Shown here piece by piece: positions 28,755-38,761 of a stretch of DNA of 64,000 bases. This stretch comes from Salegentibacter sp. 24 (GTDB lineage Bacteria; Bacteroidota; Bacteroidia; Flavobacteriales; Flavobacteriaceae), in assembly GCF_004362395.1 (NCBI RefSeq), contig NZ_SNWE01000019.1:18695-82694 (forward strand), given 5' to 3'. The position numbers and the translations under genes are program-made. The notes beneath the pieces are model-generated. The model was given only the letters and a program-made list of their open reading frames with translations, ran no database searches and was not told where the DNA came from. Position 1 is the stretch's first letter; every line of letters starts with the position of its first letter.

Positions 28755-30122
28755 TTACTCTGCGTTATCTAAAAAATCTTTAAACTTCTCAGCCCATTTA
28801 TCAAAAATGCTCTTTTTAGGCTGTCGTTTGGGAGCTTCGGAATCCTGTTCAAATTCATCACCTTCCGGTGGGTTTTGTTCAAAATCTTTTTGCAATTCCG
28901 CCTCTTCCTTTTCTCTTTCTTCTTTGCTTTTCAGCACTACTTCCTCCTGAAATTTCTTTTCTCCGTGCTCCAGGCTATTCATAACCAAACCTACTGCGGT
29001 TGCATAAACCGGACTGGTTGTTTCGCTATCATTATTCCCTGCCAGGTGTTCGTTTGGATACCCAATTCTGGTATCCATTCCGGTGATATATTCCGCGAGT
29101 TGCTTCAAATGCTTCAACTGCGCACCGCCTCCGGTTAAAACCATTCCGGCAATTAATTTTTTCTTTTGTTCTTCGTGTCCGTAGTTTTTAATTTCCAGGT
29201 ACACCTGTTCAATAATTTCTACAACCCGGGCATGAATGATTTTTGAAAGGTTCTTCAAGGTGATCTCCTTAGGTTCCCTTCCTCTTAGGCCGGGGATCGA
29301 AACAATCTCGTTGTCCTTATTTTCCCCCGGCCAGGCAGAACCGAATTTAATTTTCAGCAGTTCGGCCTGTTTCTCTATTATGGAACATCCTTCTTTAATG
29401 TCCTCGGTAATCACATTTCCTCCAAAAGGAATGACCGCGGTATGTCTGATAATCCCATCTTTAAAAATTGCCAGGTCTGTAGTTCCCCCTCCAATATCTA
29501 TAAGGGCTACTCCGGCTTCCTTTTCTTCCTGGCTAAGTACCGCATTTGCCGAAGCCAATGGTTCCAAAGTCACTGCGGAAAGTTCCAACCCGGCGCTCTT
29601 GACACATCGACCAATATTTCTAATGGAAGAAACCTGGCCAACTACTACGTGGAAGTTGGCTTCGAGTCTTCCGCCATACATCCCGATAGGTTCCTTTATT
29701 TCCGCCTGCCCGTCTACCTTAAATTCCTGTGGCAATACGTGAATAATTTCCTCGCCCGGTAACATCACTAGTTTGTGAACCTGGTTGCAAAGGCTATGAA
29801 TATCATCGGCATCAATAACCTCCTCGGGGTTTGTCCTGGTAATGTAATCACTGTGTTGCAGGCTTCTTATATGCTGGCCGGCAATACCAACCACTACATC
29901 ACGTATTTTTAATCCAGAATCTGCTTCTGCTTCCTGAATAGCCTGTTGTATGGATTGAATAGTTTGGGTAATATTATTTACCACCCCACGGTGAACACCA
30001 AGGCTTTTGGATTTTCCAATACCTACGATCTCCACCTTTCCATATTCATTCTTACGTCCGATCATGGCCACAATTTTTGTGGTTCCAATATCTAATCCTA
30101 CGGCTATGTCGCTGTGTTCCAT
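28755..30122 (-). CDS. ftsA: Cell division protein FtsA
   Basis: Actin-like ATPase that tethers FtsZ to the membrane. Phosphate-binding loops are visible as GLDIGTTKIVAMIG at the N terminus and IDIGGGTTDLAIF near 205, plus a C-terminal VLTGGGAQL loop. Residues about 395-440 form an acidic, Lys/Glu/Pro-rich stretch not found in E. coli FtsA. The end (KKSIFDKWAEKFKDFLDN) forms an amphipathic helix expected to bind the membrane. Three bases separate it from ftsQ. Confidence 0.96.
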   Translation of the reverse strand: MEHSDIAVGLDIGTTKIVAMIGRKNEYGKVEIVGIGKSKSLGVHRGVVNNITQTIQSIQQAIQEAEADSGLKIRDVVVGIAGQHIRSLQHSDYITRTNPEEVIDADDIHSLCNQVHKLVMLPGEEIIHVLPQEFKVDGQAEIKEPIGMYGGRLEANFHVVVGQVSSIRNIGRCVKSAGLELSAVTLEPLASANAVLSQEEKEAGVALIDIGGGTTDLAIFKDGIIRHTAVIPFGGNVITEDIKEGCSIIEKQAELLKIKFGSAWPGENKDNEIVSIPGLRGREPKEITLKNLSKIIHARVVEIIEQVYLEIKNYGHEEQKKKLIAGMVLTGGGAQLKHLKQLAEYITGMDTRIGYPNEHLAGNNDSETTSPVYATAVGLVMNSLEHGEKKFQEEVVLKSKEEREKEEAELQKDFEQNPPEGDEFEQDSEAPKRQPKKSIFDKWAEKFKDFLDNAE

Positions 30123-30125
30123 AAT

Positions 30126-30842
30126 TTACTTTTTAGTGCAAACAACCTGATCTCCAAATTGTAAATTCACTTTTTTGTAGGTCCCTAATTTTTTATCTTG
30201 TAAAGCTTTTTTATAAAATGCTTTAAAATTATTGAACTTCAATGCTATGTTCTGGGCTTTGCCGAAATACACAGAAAAGTTTAGTTTTCTCATTTCCAAT
30301 TCAAATTTATCGCCAGGCAAACGTTTAACGCCGGTTATATGCCTGGTCAGGAATCGATCCTTCTGAATATAATCTACCAGCGAATAGGCGGTATCCACAT
30401 TGCTGGAATCTACTCCGACAATTAAAGGTACCCGAGCGGAATAATACGGGGAAAGTGGCATTACACGACCATTCCTGTCCAAATAAAAGGAAGAATTTCC
30501 CACTATCCTGCCAATGGGTTTACGCTGATTTATTTTAGTTTGGAGCTTGCCATCCAGACTTAAAAAAACTTCAGCATTTTCTATCATATCATGATCGTTC
30601 AACAGGTTCTCTACCCTATTCAAATCTAAAATTTCTTTATCTATACCCGAGGTGGTCACTCCATTTTGTATCAACAAGTTATTAACCGCTTCCTCAGTAA
30701 CATAGAGATTCTCACCAACTATAAATTCCACCTTTACTTCATTAACTTTTCGAGCCTCATTGCGCTTTTTTGCAAACCCGAATAAAAAGCCCACCATAAT
30801 GAGTAATAAAGGCAATTTTATGTAATTCAATTTAAGCTTCAT
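30126..30842 (-). CDS. ftsQ: Cell division protein FtsQ
   Basis: Single-pass inner-membrane protein linking early and late division proteins. The 238 residues comprise a short cytoplasmic part, one membrane helix (about 9-25), then a periplasmic POTRA-like domain (VEFIVGENLYVTEEAVNNLL, with IENAEVFLSLDGKLQTKI) and the FtsQ domain. Sequence conservation is low, as is usual, so the call rests on topology, size and position between murC and ftsA. Its start overlaps the end of murC by 11 bases. Confidence 0.88.
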   Translation of the reverse strand: MKLKLNYIKLPLLLIMVGFLFGFAKKRNEARKVNEVKVEFIVGENLYVTEEAVNNLLIQNGVTTSGIDKEILDLNRVENLLNDHDMIENAEVFLSLDGKLQTKINQRKPIGRIVGNSSFYLDRNGRVMPLSPYYSARVPLIVGVDSSNVDTAYSLVDYIQKDRFLTRHITGVKRLPGDKFELEMRKLNFSVYFGKAQNIALKFNNFKAFYKKALQDKKLGTYKKVNLQFGDQVVCTKK

Positions 30843-32187
30843 CCTGCAGCGCGTTTTTTATAGATTCTACTTCTTCTCCTATACTACCGGCCCCCATAAG
30901 CACCACCACTTCAGGATTTGATCTTTTAATCTCCTCGATAATATTTTCTATTTGAATTAATTTCTTTGGGCTACTAGGGACTTTATCCAAAAGCCAACTG
31001 GAAGTAACGCCTTCCATCGGTAATTCCCGTGCCGGATAAATATCCAATAATAACAGCTCATCAAACAAAGCAAGGCTTTGTCCGAAATCATCAGCAAAGT
31101 CTCTGGTTCTGCTAAACAAATGTGGCTGAAAAACGGCCAGTACTTTCTTACCCGGGTGCATTTCCCGAATCGCCTGGTTCACTGCGGCAATCTCTGCCGG
31201 ATGATGGGCATAATCGTCTATAAGCACGAGCTTTTCAGATCTTATTTTATATGAAAATCTTCGTTTAACACCCTTAAAACTATATAACGCCCTGGCCAGC
31301 TTGGGGATTGGGGATCCATATTGGATAGCCATCGCCAGGGCGGTTATAGCATTTAGCAAATTGTGTTTGCCGGGTAGATTAAACTTTAAATTTTCTATAA
31401 CTCCCGCGGGGGTTATAAGATCAAAATGATAGCTACCATTTTCAATCTTTATATTTCGAGCCGAATAATCAGCTTGATCTTCTATTCCAAGGGTGATTCC
31501 CTCCAGGGCTAATCCATTTTTCACGAATAAAGTTCCATTTTCTGGTACCAGCCGGGCAAATTGCCTGAAGGTATGTTCCAACTCTTCCTTTTTACCATAT
31601 ATATCCAAATGGTCAGTATCCATCGAGGTGATCGCAGCAATATTTGGGGAAAGATGAAGAAAAGACCTATCAAATTCGTCAGCTTCAACTACAATGACCT
31701 CATCACCTTCCAGGATTAAATTGCTTTGGATATCTTCACTGATCCCCCCTAAAAATCCGGTAACTTTTGCGCCGGTTTCTTTAAGTAAATGGCCTAAAAT
31801 TGCCGTGGTGGTGGTCTTGCCGTGAGTCCCTGCCACGGCCAGGGTGAATTTCCCCTTAGAGATCAACCCAAGTACTGCAGCTCTTTTCTTTAGCTCAAAT
31901 TCTTGGGCTTTGAAATAAGCCAGTTGCTGGTGCTCCCCTGGGACTGCCGGAGTATAAACGACCAGTGTATGCTCCTTATCGGTAAATTTTGAAGGAACCG
32001 AGTTCATTTGCTCATCATAAACCACAACAATATCTTCGGCTTCCAGTGTCCTGGTAAGCGAAGTTGAAGTCTTATCGTAACCGGCCACATTTTTTCCCTG
32101 AAATTTAAAATAACGTGCCAGGGCACTCATTCCAATACCGCCAATGCCGATAAAATAAATGTTTTCTATATGGTTTAAATCCTGCAT
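30832..32187 (-). CDS. murC: UDP-N-acetylmuramate--L-alanine ligase
   Basis: Adds L-Ala to UDP-MurNAc, starting the peptide stem of peptidoglycan. At 451 residues it shows the N-terminal IGIGGIGMSALARY loop, the ATP-binding AGTHGKTTTTAIL motif, VEADEFDRSF, and IDDYAHHPAEI, the last being typical of MurC. Overlaps ftsQ by 11 bases downstream and lies 38 bases after murG. Confidence 0.96.
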   Translation of the reverse strand: MQDLNHIENIYFIGIGGIGMSALARYFKFQGKNVAGYDKTSTSLTRTLEAEDIVVVYDEQMNSVPSKFTDKEHTLVVYTPAVPGEHQQLAYFKAQEFELKKRAAVLGLISKGKFTLAVAGTHGKTTTTAILGHLLKETGAKVTGFLGGISEDIQSNLILEGDEVIVVEADEFDRSFLHLSPNIAAITSMDTDHLDIYGKKEELEHTFRQFARLVPENGTLFVKNGLALEGITLGIEDQADYSARNIKIENGSYHFDLITPAGVIENLKFNLPGKHNLLNAITALAMAIQYGSPIPKLARALYSFKGVKRRFSYKIRSEKLVLIDDYAHHPAEIAAVNQAIREMHPGKKVLAVFQPHLFSRTRDFADDFGQSLALFDELLLLDIYPARELPMEGVTSSWLLDKVPSSPKKLIQIENIIEEIKRSNPEVVVLMGAGSIGEEVESIKNALQDEA

Positions 32188-32225
32188 GTTATTTTCTGCT
32201 TCTGAATTTATTTTCAGAATAAATT

Positions 32226-33317
32226 TTATTTAATCAATTTCTCTACTTCGTCCACAATCCTGGATGTTGCATTTGGCAAAGCAAGTTTTTTAATATTTTC
32301 CCCTAGCTGTTTCTGTCTATGCTCAGAGGCCATTAAAGCGAAAAATTCGGTTTCAAATTTTTCTTCCAGCTCATTTTCTTTCAACATCATCGCCGCATTT
32401 CTCCTTACTACTGCCATCGCATTTTTGGCCTGGTGGTCTTCTGCTACATTTGGCGAAGGCACAAAAAGTACCGGTTTCCCTACAATACTTAATTCAGAAA
32501 CCGTACCGGCACCTGCCCTGGATATAATCACATCGGCAGCGCCATAAGCCAGGTTCATTTCATTTAGAAATAAATGCGTTTGTACCAGGCCTGCATTGTA
32601 TTTCTTATATTCTTCGTAATACAACTTACCTGTTTGCCAGATAAGCTGAATATCTTCTTTTATAAATCTTTCCAAATTGGCTTCTACCAATTGATTAATT
32701 CTTCTGGCTCCAAGGCTTCCCCCCAAAACTAGCACCACCTTCTTGTCCTTTTCAAGGCCGAAGTGCGCCAGAGCTTTTGTTTTATTTGCATCAATTTTCA
32801 ATAAATCCTCTCGCACCGGGTTACCCGTAATCACCGTTCTTTCAGCAGGGAAAAATCGTTTGACTTCCTCGTAAGCGGCACAAATCTTATCGGCCTGCTT
32901 GGCCAGTAATTTGTTGGTAATTCCCGGAAAAGAATTCTGCTCCTGGATAAGGCTCGGAATTCCTTTAGAACTGGCCACTTTTAACAAAGCTCCGCTGGCA
33001 AAACCCCCGGTGCCAATAACCACATCAGGCTTGAATTCCCTGATTATTCTTCGGGATTTCGCCAAACTACTCAGTAGTTTAAAAGGAAACAAGAAATTAC
33101 TCAGGCTTAACTTTCGCTGTATTCCGCTGATCCAAAGACCTTCTATTTTGTACCCTGCCTCTGGAACTTTCTCCATCTCCATCCTGTCACTGGCACCTAC
33201 AAACAATATTTTTGCTTCCGGATAACGCGCTTTTATCTCATTGGCAATAGCTATGGCCGGGTAAATATGCCCGCCGGTGCCACCTCCAGATAATATTACA
33301 CGTAAATCCTTTTTCAC
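32226..33317 (-). CDS. murG: Undecaprenyldiphospho-muramoylpentapeptide beta-N-acetylglucosaminyltransferase
   Basis: Converts lipid I to lipid II at the inner face of the cytoplasmic membrane. The glycine-rich loop [15 protein letters not shown] near residues 11-25, [11 protein letters not shown] and the donor-binding [12 protein letters not shown] are visible. The 363-residue length fits. The only plausible start is GTG at 33315-33317, directly ahead of the conserved [10 protein letters not shown]; there is no nearby ATG. Confidence 0.96.
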   Translation of the reverse strand: MKKDLRVILSGGGTGGHIYPAIAIANEIKARYPEAKILFVGASDRMEMEKVPEAGYKIEGLWISGIQRKLSLSNFLFPFKLLSSLAKSRRIIREFKPDVVIGTGGFASGALLKVASSKGIPSLIQEQNSFPGITNKLLAKQADKICAAYEEVKRFFPAERTVITGNPVREDLLKIDANKTKALAHFGLEKDKKVVLVLGGSLGARRINQLVEANLERFIKEDIQLIWQTGKLYYEEYKKYNAGLVQTHLFLNEMNLAYGAADVIISRAGAGTVSELSIVGKPVLFVPSPNVAEDHQAKNAMAVVRRNAAMMLKENELEEKFETEFFALMASEHRQKQLGENIKKLALPNATSRIVDEVEKLIK

Positions 33318-33377
33318 TGGTTCTAAATTTTAATCTTAATCTTTTATTCATCCCAGGGATATCACATATCCCTTCTT

Positions 33378-34586
33378 TTAAATCGCTTCACTTAATATAT
33401 CCAAGGGGTTTTCGTTATCCAACTCCTTTTCAGCTTCTTCGCGCTCCTTCATTTCCTCACGTTTGGCACTTACGCTTAAAATAATTCCAAGTGCCGCACA
33501 GGTCATCCAAATAGAGGTTCCCCCACTGCTTATCAAAGGCAAAGTTTGTCCGGTGACCGGAAACAACTCTACAGCTACACCCATATTGATCAAAGCCTGG
33601 AAGATTATCGGTAAACCAACTCCCATAACCAGCAGTTTTCCGAAAACCGTATTGGCTTTAGTGGCCACGATTACGATTCTAAATAACAGTAATAAATACG
33701 CTGCCATGACTCCAAAGGCTCCAATTAACCCCATTTCCTCAACAATAATCGCATAGATAAAATCCGATGAAGATTGCGGTAAGAAATTTCGCTGAACACT
33801 TTTACCAATTCCCGTTCCGGCAACACCCCCTGTGGCTATCGCAATTTTTGCCTTTTCAATCTGATAATCGGCCTCGGTATCTTCCTCATTGGAAAAACTC
33901 TCGATCCTACTTGCCCAGGTATCCACACGGTTGGGCAGAAGGCCTGGAAAGGCTTTGGCCGTTATGATAAACATCGTTAGCAAAAGCAATCCTGCAGCAA
34001 CGATAATTCCGAGGTATTTCACGGGATATCCCCCTAAAAACATCAGCACCAGCACCATAGAAAATATAATGGCCGTTGTGGAGAAATTGGCCGGCAAAAT
34101 TAATAATAATACTACTCCCACAGGCATCCAAAGCGGTAAAATTGACTCCTTAAATGTGAGGGTGTCATTGGTCTTTTTTGATAAGTAACGTGCTACATAA
34201 ATCATCAGGACTACCGATGCCAGGGTAGATGACTGAAACGAAACCCCTAAGCCGGGAATCTGAATCCATCTACTGGCATAGGCACCGTCAATCATAGTGC
34301 CCTGGGCAACGGTATAAATTAACAATACGATGATAACCGGTAGAAATAAAATGGATAATCCCCTGAAATAGTGGTAGGGAATTTTATGGACAGCAAAGAG
34401 CAAACAAAAACCTAAAAGCAGATGGAAGAAATGCACCACCAAATACTGGAAGGTACTACCATCTCCATATAAATACGCAAGGTTACTACTGGCGCTATAG
34501 ACTGGCAAAAATGAAAATATTGCCAACAACGCTGCCGTAGCCCAGATAACCTTATCGCCTTTAAGATTTGAAAAAATGCTGCTCAT
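33378..34586 (-). CDS. ftsW: SEDS-family division glycosyltransferase FtsW
   Basis: Polytopic membrane protein (about ten helices, 402 residues) that polymerises septal glycan together with FtsI. The SEDS signature SSSDFIYAIIVEEMGLIGA and the terminal segment FPVTGQTLPLISSGGTS are visible. Position between murD and murG, inside the dcw cluster, supports FtsW rather than RodA. The last ~40 residues are cytoplasmic and acidic. Confidence 0.95.
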   Translation of the reverse strand: MSSIFSNLKGDKVIWATAALLAIFSFLPVYSASSNLAYLYGDGSTFQYLVVHFFHLLLGFCLLFAVHKIPYHYFRGLSILFLPVIIVLLIYTVAQGTMIDGAYASRWIQIPGLGVSFQSSTLASVVLMIYVARYLSKKTNDTLTFKESILPLWMPVGVVLLLILPANFSTTAIIFSMVLVLMFLGGYPVKYLGIIVAAGLLLLTMFIITAKAFPGLLPNRVDTWASRIESFSNEEDTEADYQIEKAKIAIATGGVAGTGIGKSVQRNFLPQSSSDFIYAIIVEEMGLIGAFGVMAAYLLLLFRIVIVATKANTVFGKLLVMGVGLPIIFQALINMGVAVELFPVTGQTLPLISSGGTSIWMTCAALGIILSVSAKREEMKEREEAEKELDNENPLDILSEAI

Positions 34587-34642
34587 TTAATTATTAATAA
34601 TATTTTCTGATTACTGGTATTTATAATCGCTAAGGCTCAATT

Positions 34643-36010
34643 TTAAAGATTTCGAATAGCATCTTTAAACTGGCGCCCCCTGTCTTCGTAATTTTCAAAA
34701 AGATCAAAACTCGCACAAGCCGGTGAAAGCAATACCGAGTCTCCTTTTTCCGCCAGGCTGTAGGCCATTCTTACCGCTTCCTTCATGGATTGTGTCTCTA
34801 CAATAGTATCCACACAGTTCCCGAAGTTTTGTATCAACTTTTGGTTGTCTATTCCAAGGCAAATGATCACCTTTACTTTTTCGTTTACCAGTGGCAAAAG
34901 GTCGTCATAGACATTTCCCTTATCCACACCTCCAACGATCCAAACGGTTTCGCTTTTCATACTCTCCAGGGCATAAAAAGTAGCGTTCACATTGGTCGCC
35001 TTAGAATCGTTTATGTATTGGACATTATTGATCTTCAGCACCTTTTCCAGACGGTGTTCCACTCCCTGGAAACTCTCCATACTCTCCCGTATGGTTTCTT
35101 TTCTGATTCGTAATAGCTGAGAAACAGTGGCCGCAGCCATAGCATTTTTAGTATTGTGCTTACCCTGCAAACCTAGTTTTGTTGTTGGCATCTTAAATCG
35201 GTTGTTTTTTATATTAACAATAATATTCTCGTTTTCTATATAAGCACCGTTCTCCACTTTTTGCGCCAGGGAAAACGGTAATCTTTGCGCTTTAACAGGA
35301 TTTTTCTCAATCCATTTGGTGATGATTTCATCGTCCAAATCATAAATGAAAAAATCCTCTTCAGTTTGATTTTCCGCAATTCTGAACTTTGAAAAAACGT
35401 AATTCTCAAGCTTGTGTTCATACCGGTCCAAATGATCGGGTGTGATATTGGTCAACACCGAGATATCCGGCCTAAAATCCTTTATTCCATCCAACTGGAA
35501 ACTGCTTAATTCCAGGACAAACCAGTCGGGCTTGGTTTGGGCGACTTGTTTTGCAAAACTATCTCCTACATTCCCGGCCATTCCTACTTTTATGCCCGCA
35601 TTCTTTAAAATGTGGTACACAAATTTGGTAGTGGTGGTTTTCCCGTTGCTCCCCGTTATTCCGATAATTTTTGCTGAAGTAAAACCCCAGGCAAATTCTA
35701 TTTCTGAAATAACCGGAATCCCCTTTTCCTGAAGTTGCTTTACAATAGCCACGGATTCTGGAATCCCCGGACTTTTCATCACCACATCAGCCTCTAAAAT
35801 TTTAGCCTGCGTATGGGTTTCTTCTTCCCAATCGATTTGCAATTGCTGGAAAACCGATTTGTATTTGTCCTTTATTTTTCCTTTATCTGAAACAAAAACC
35901 TCAAAACCTTCCTTTAGGCCCAAAATAGCAGCTCCTGCACCGCTTTCTCCGCCGCCAAGGATCACCAGTTTTCTACCGGAATTGTTGTTATTTTGAGCTT
36001 TAGTTTTCAA
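34643..36010 (-). CDS. murD: UDP-N-acetylmuramoylalanine--D-glutamate ligase
   Basis: Adds D-Glu to UDP-MurNAc-L-Ala. The 455-residue protein carries the N-terminal VILGGGESGAGAAIL loop, the ATP loop GITGSNGKTTTTKF, NITPDHLDRY, and YINDSKATNV, which mark MurD. The start is TTG at 36008-36010: no ATG or GTG fits, and the residues from there on read directly into the conserved N terminus after a short Asn-rich leader. Six bases separate it from mraY. Confidence 0.95.
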   Translation of the reverse strand: MKTKAQNNNNSGRKLVILGGGESGAGAAILGLKEGFEVFVSDKGKIKDKYKSVFQQLQIDWEEETHTQAKILEADVVMKSPGIPESVAIVKQLQEKGIPVISEIEFAWGFTSAKIIGITGSNGKTTTTKFVYHILKNAGIKVGMAGNVGDSFAKQVAQTKPDWFVLELSSFQLDGIKDFRPDISVLTNITPDHLDRYEHKLENYVFSKFRIAENQTEEDFFIYDLDDEIITKWIEKNPVKAQRLPFSLAQKVENGAYIENENIIVNIKNNRFKMPTTKLGLQGKHNTKNAMAAATVSQLLRIRKETIRESMESFQGVEHRLEKVLKINNVQYINDSKATNVNATFYALESMKSETVWIVGGVDKGNVYDDLLPLVNEKVKVIICLGIDNQKLIQNFGNCVDTIVETQSMKEAVRMAYSLAEKGDSVLLSPACASFDLFENYEDRGRQFKDAIRNL

Positions 36011-36016
36011 TATTTT

Positions 36017-37255
36017 TTATCTTATTTTCAGCGTTATTATAGTGACAATGGCCAGGAAAATTCCTATGATCCAGAAACGCACTACTATTTTACTTTCGTG
36101 GTAACCTCTTTTCTGATAATGATGGTGTAAGGGAGACATCAGAAAAATCCTTCGGCCCTCCCCATATTTCCGCTTGGTGATTTTAAACCAACTCACCTGT
36201 AAGACCACCGATAGGTTCTCCATTAAAAAAATTCCACATAAAATAGGAATCAGTAATTCCTTTCGGGTAGCGATTGCGAGCACGGCGATAATTCCGCCAA
36301 TAGTTAGACTTCCCGTATCCCCCATAAAAACCTGGGCGGGATAGGTATTATACCATAAGAATCCAACCAAAGCACCTGCAAAAGCCCCTATAAAAATCGT
36401 CATCTCCCCCGATCTTGGGATATACATAATATTGAGGTAGTCTGAAAAAATTATGTTCCCCGAAACCCAGGCAAAAATCCCCAGGGTAAGCACAATTATT
36501 GCCGAAGATCCTGCGGCAAGGCCATCTATTCCATCGGTTAAATTAGCTCCATTAGATACCGCGGTGACGATAAAAATCACTATTGGGATAAAAATAAGCC
36601 AGGCATAATCTTTTAAGCCAGGGTTTATCCAGCTGATCAAAACCGAATAATCGAATTCATTATTCTTTACAAAGGGAATGGTAGTGGTCGTGCTTTTGGT
36701 CTCAGGCCCCATTTCCCTTATTTTTTGAAAACTATCTACCAGCTCTTGCTGCGCAGGGGCTGGTTCATTAGTTTCCTCCTTTACGGTAACTCCCGGATGA
36801 AAAAACAAGGTCCCTCCTACAATAAGTCCCAGGCCCACCTGGCCTAAAACCTTAAATTTTCCTTTCAGGCCTTCTTTGTCCTTTTTAAAGGTTTTAATGT
36901 AATCGTCTATAAAACCAATAGCTCCCATCCATAGGGTAGTTACTATGAGCAATAGCACGTAAATATTTTCAAGTTTAGCGAAAAGCAAAACCGGAATTAA
37001 GGTGGCAAAAATGATGATGAGCCCTCCCATGGTCGGAGTTCCCGCTTTTTCACTTTGTCCTCTAAGGCCCAGGTCACGAACGCTTTCACCCACTTGTTGG
37101 CTTAGAAGGTAATTGATGATCCTTTTTCCGTAAATGGTGGAGATTGCAAGGGAAAGGATAATGGCCATAGCCGTTCTAAATGAGATATACTCAAATAACC
37201 GGGCCCCGGGCACCTGGTATTCTGCATCTAGATATTGAAATAAATAATATAGCAT
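36017..37255 (-). CDS. mraY: Phospho-N-acetylmuramoyl-pentapeptide transferase
   Basis: Inner-membrane enzyme that joins UDP-MurNAc-pentapeptide to undecaprenyl phosphate, making lipid I. Family motifs: GTPTMGGLI near 72-80, [21 protein letters not shown] as a split catalytic region, LTDGIDGLA, and GDTGSL with its catalytic Asp, then MSPLHHHY. At 412 residues it is about 50 longer than E. coli MraY; the extra segment (about 155-203) is polar and threonine-rich and lies in a loop between membrane helices. Confidence 0.96.
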   Translation of the reverse strand: MLYYLFQYLDAEYQVPGARLFEYISFRTAMAIILSLAISTIYGKRIINYLLSQQVGESVRDLGLRGQSEKAGTPTMGGLIIIFATLIPVLLFAKLENIYVLLLIVTTLWMGAIGFIDDYIKTFKKDKEGLKGKFKVLGQVGLGLIVGGTLFFHPGVTVKEETNEPAPAQQELVDSFQKIREMGPETKSTTTTIPFVKNNEFDYSVLISWINPGLKDYAWLIFIPIVIFIVTAVSNGANLTDGIDGLAAGSSAIIVLTLGIFAWVSGNIIFSDYLNIMYIPRSGEMTIFIGAFAGALVGFLWYNTYPAQVFMGDTGSLTIGGIIAVLAIATRKELLIPILCGIFLMENLSVVLQVSWFKITKRKYGEGRRIFLMSPLHHHYQKRGYHESKIVVRFWIIGIFLAIVTIITLKIR

Positions 37256-37294
37256 ATTCTCTTGTTGCTCTCCCTTTAGATGAAACTTTTTTGC

Positions 37295-38761
37295 TTACTT
37301 ATTTAATTGTGTCAAAAACTCGGTTACTATTTTTAGATCATCAAAATCATTGCGCTTACCATTGACTTCCTGGTAGGTCTCATGCCCTTTCCCGGCAATC
37401 AGGATAATATCCCTTTCACCTGCTATTTGACAGGCGGTTTTAATAGCCTGTTTCCTACTTGTTACGGCCATGATTTTTTTGAAATTCTGTGGCTGCACTC
37501 CTGCTTCAACCTCTTCTATAATCTTCTCCGGATCTTCGGTCCTGGGGTTATCGCTGGTAAAAATCACCTTGGTACTTAAAGCCGAAGCGATATGTCCCAT
37601 TTTTGGTCTTTTGGTTTTATCGCGATCTCCCCCGCAACCTACCACTGTTATCAGTTCTTCATTTTTTGTACGAATGCTATTAATGGTCTCCAGGACATTC
37701 TTTAAGGCATCCGGAGTATGGGCGTAGTCAACAATAGCAGTAATCTTCTGCTTTTCTGAAATGATATACTGAAACCTTCCGCTCACTGAATTTAATTCAC
37801 TGATGATTTTTAAACTTTCTATAGATTCCAGTCCTAAAAGTTCTGCCGTGGCATAAATAGCCAACACATTATAAGCATTGAAACTTCCAATCAGGCGTGT
37901 CCATAATTCCTGGTCGTTTACCTTTAGCAATAATCCGGTGAAAGAATTTTCAAGGATTTGCGCTTTATAATCGGCGTAGGATTTTAAAGCGTAGGTATAT
38001 TTTTGTGCTTTTGTATTTTGAAGCATCACCTGCCCGTTCTTATCATCGATATTTGTAAGGGCAAAGGCTGAAGCCGGCAACTCGTCAAAAAATCGCTTTT
38101 TCACATCCCGGTATTGCGCAAAACTATCGTGATAATCTAAATGATCATGACTTAGATTTGTGAAAATTCCGCCAGCAAATTCCAAAGCTGTAGTCCTGTG
38201 CTGATCTATCCCATGAGAACTCACCTCCATAAAGCAAAATTCCACGCCCTCATCATTCATCTGCTTTAAATAATTATTGATCGTGATGGAATCTGGTGTA
38301 GTCCTTACCGCATCAAAAGAATTTTCTGCAACCATCACTTTCACCGTAGAAAGTAATCCGACTTTAAAGCCTGCTTTTGTAAATAAATGATATAAAAGTG
38401 TGGCTATCGTAGTTTTTCCGTTGGTGCCGGTAACCCCTATAAGCTTTAATTTTTCAGAGGGATTATCGTAATAGTTCGCAGCGATATAGGCTAAGGCCTG
38501 CTGGGTATTTCCAACTTTAATATAGGTGACCCCATTTACGATTTCCTGCGGGAATTCTTCACAAATAACCGCAAGCGCTCCTTGATTGATGGCCTGGTTT
38601 ATAAACTCGTGACCATCTGATAGGCTTCCGCGAATAGCTACGAAAGCGTCGTTCAATTCCACTTTTCTTGAATCAAACTCAAGCTTATTGATAGTCACCG
38701 AAGTATTTCCTACGACGGCATCGATTTTTACTTTATACAATATGTCTTTTAAGACTCTCAA
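37295..38761 (-). CDS. murE: UDP-MurNAc-tripeptide synthetase, meso-diaminopimelate type
   Basis: Adds the third residue to the peptidoglycan peptide. The DNPRTEDP motif is the diagnostic sequence for meso-diaminopimelate rather than lysine. The ATP loop is GVTGTNGKTTIATLLY and the N terminus carries LEFDSRKV. Length is 488 residues. The start is TTG at 38759-38761, which overlaps the ftsI stop as TTGA; no ATG is available near the conserved N terminus. The overlap suggests translational coupling to ftsI. Confidence 0.95.
   Translation of the reverse strand: MRVLKDILYKVKIDAVVGNTSVTINKLEFDSRKVELNDAFVAIRGSLSDGHEFINQAINQGALAVICEEFPQEIVNGVTYIKVGNTQQALAYIAANYYDNPSEKLKLIGVTGTNGKTTIATLLYHLFTKAGFKVGLLSTVKVMVAENSFDAVRTTPDSITINNYLKQMNDEGVEFCFMEVSSHGIDQHRTTALEFAGGIFTNLSHDHLDYHDSFAQYRDVKKRFFDELPASAFALTNIDDKNGQVMLQNTKAQKYTYALKSYADYKAQILENSFTGLLLKVNDQELWTRLIGSFNAYNVLAIYATAELLGLESIESLKIISELNSVSGRFQYIISEKQKITAIVDYAHTPDALKNVLETINSIRTKNEELITVVGCGGDRDKTKRPKMGHIASALSTKVIFTSDNPRTEDPEKIIEEVEAGVQPQNFKKIMAVTSRKQAIKTACQIAGERDIILIAGKGHETYQEVNGKRNDFDDLKIVTEFLTQLNK

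Noticed and set aside
29236..29742. 168-codon plus-strand frame inside ftsA
   Set aside because: Antisense to the conserved ATPase core of FtsA; composition is that of a mirrored coding frame.
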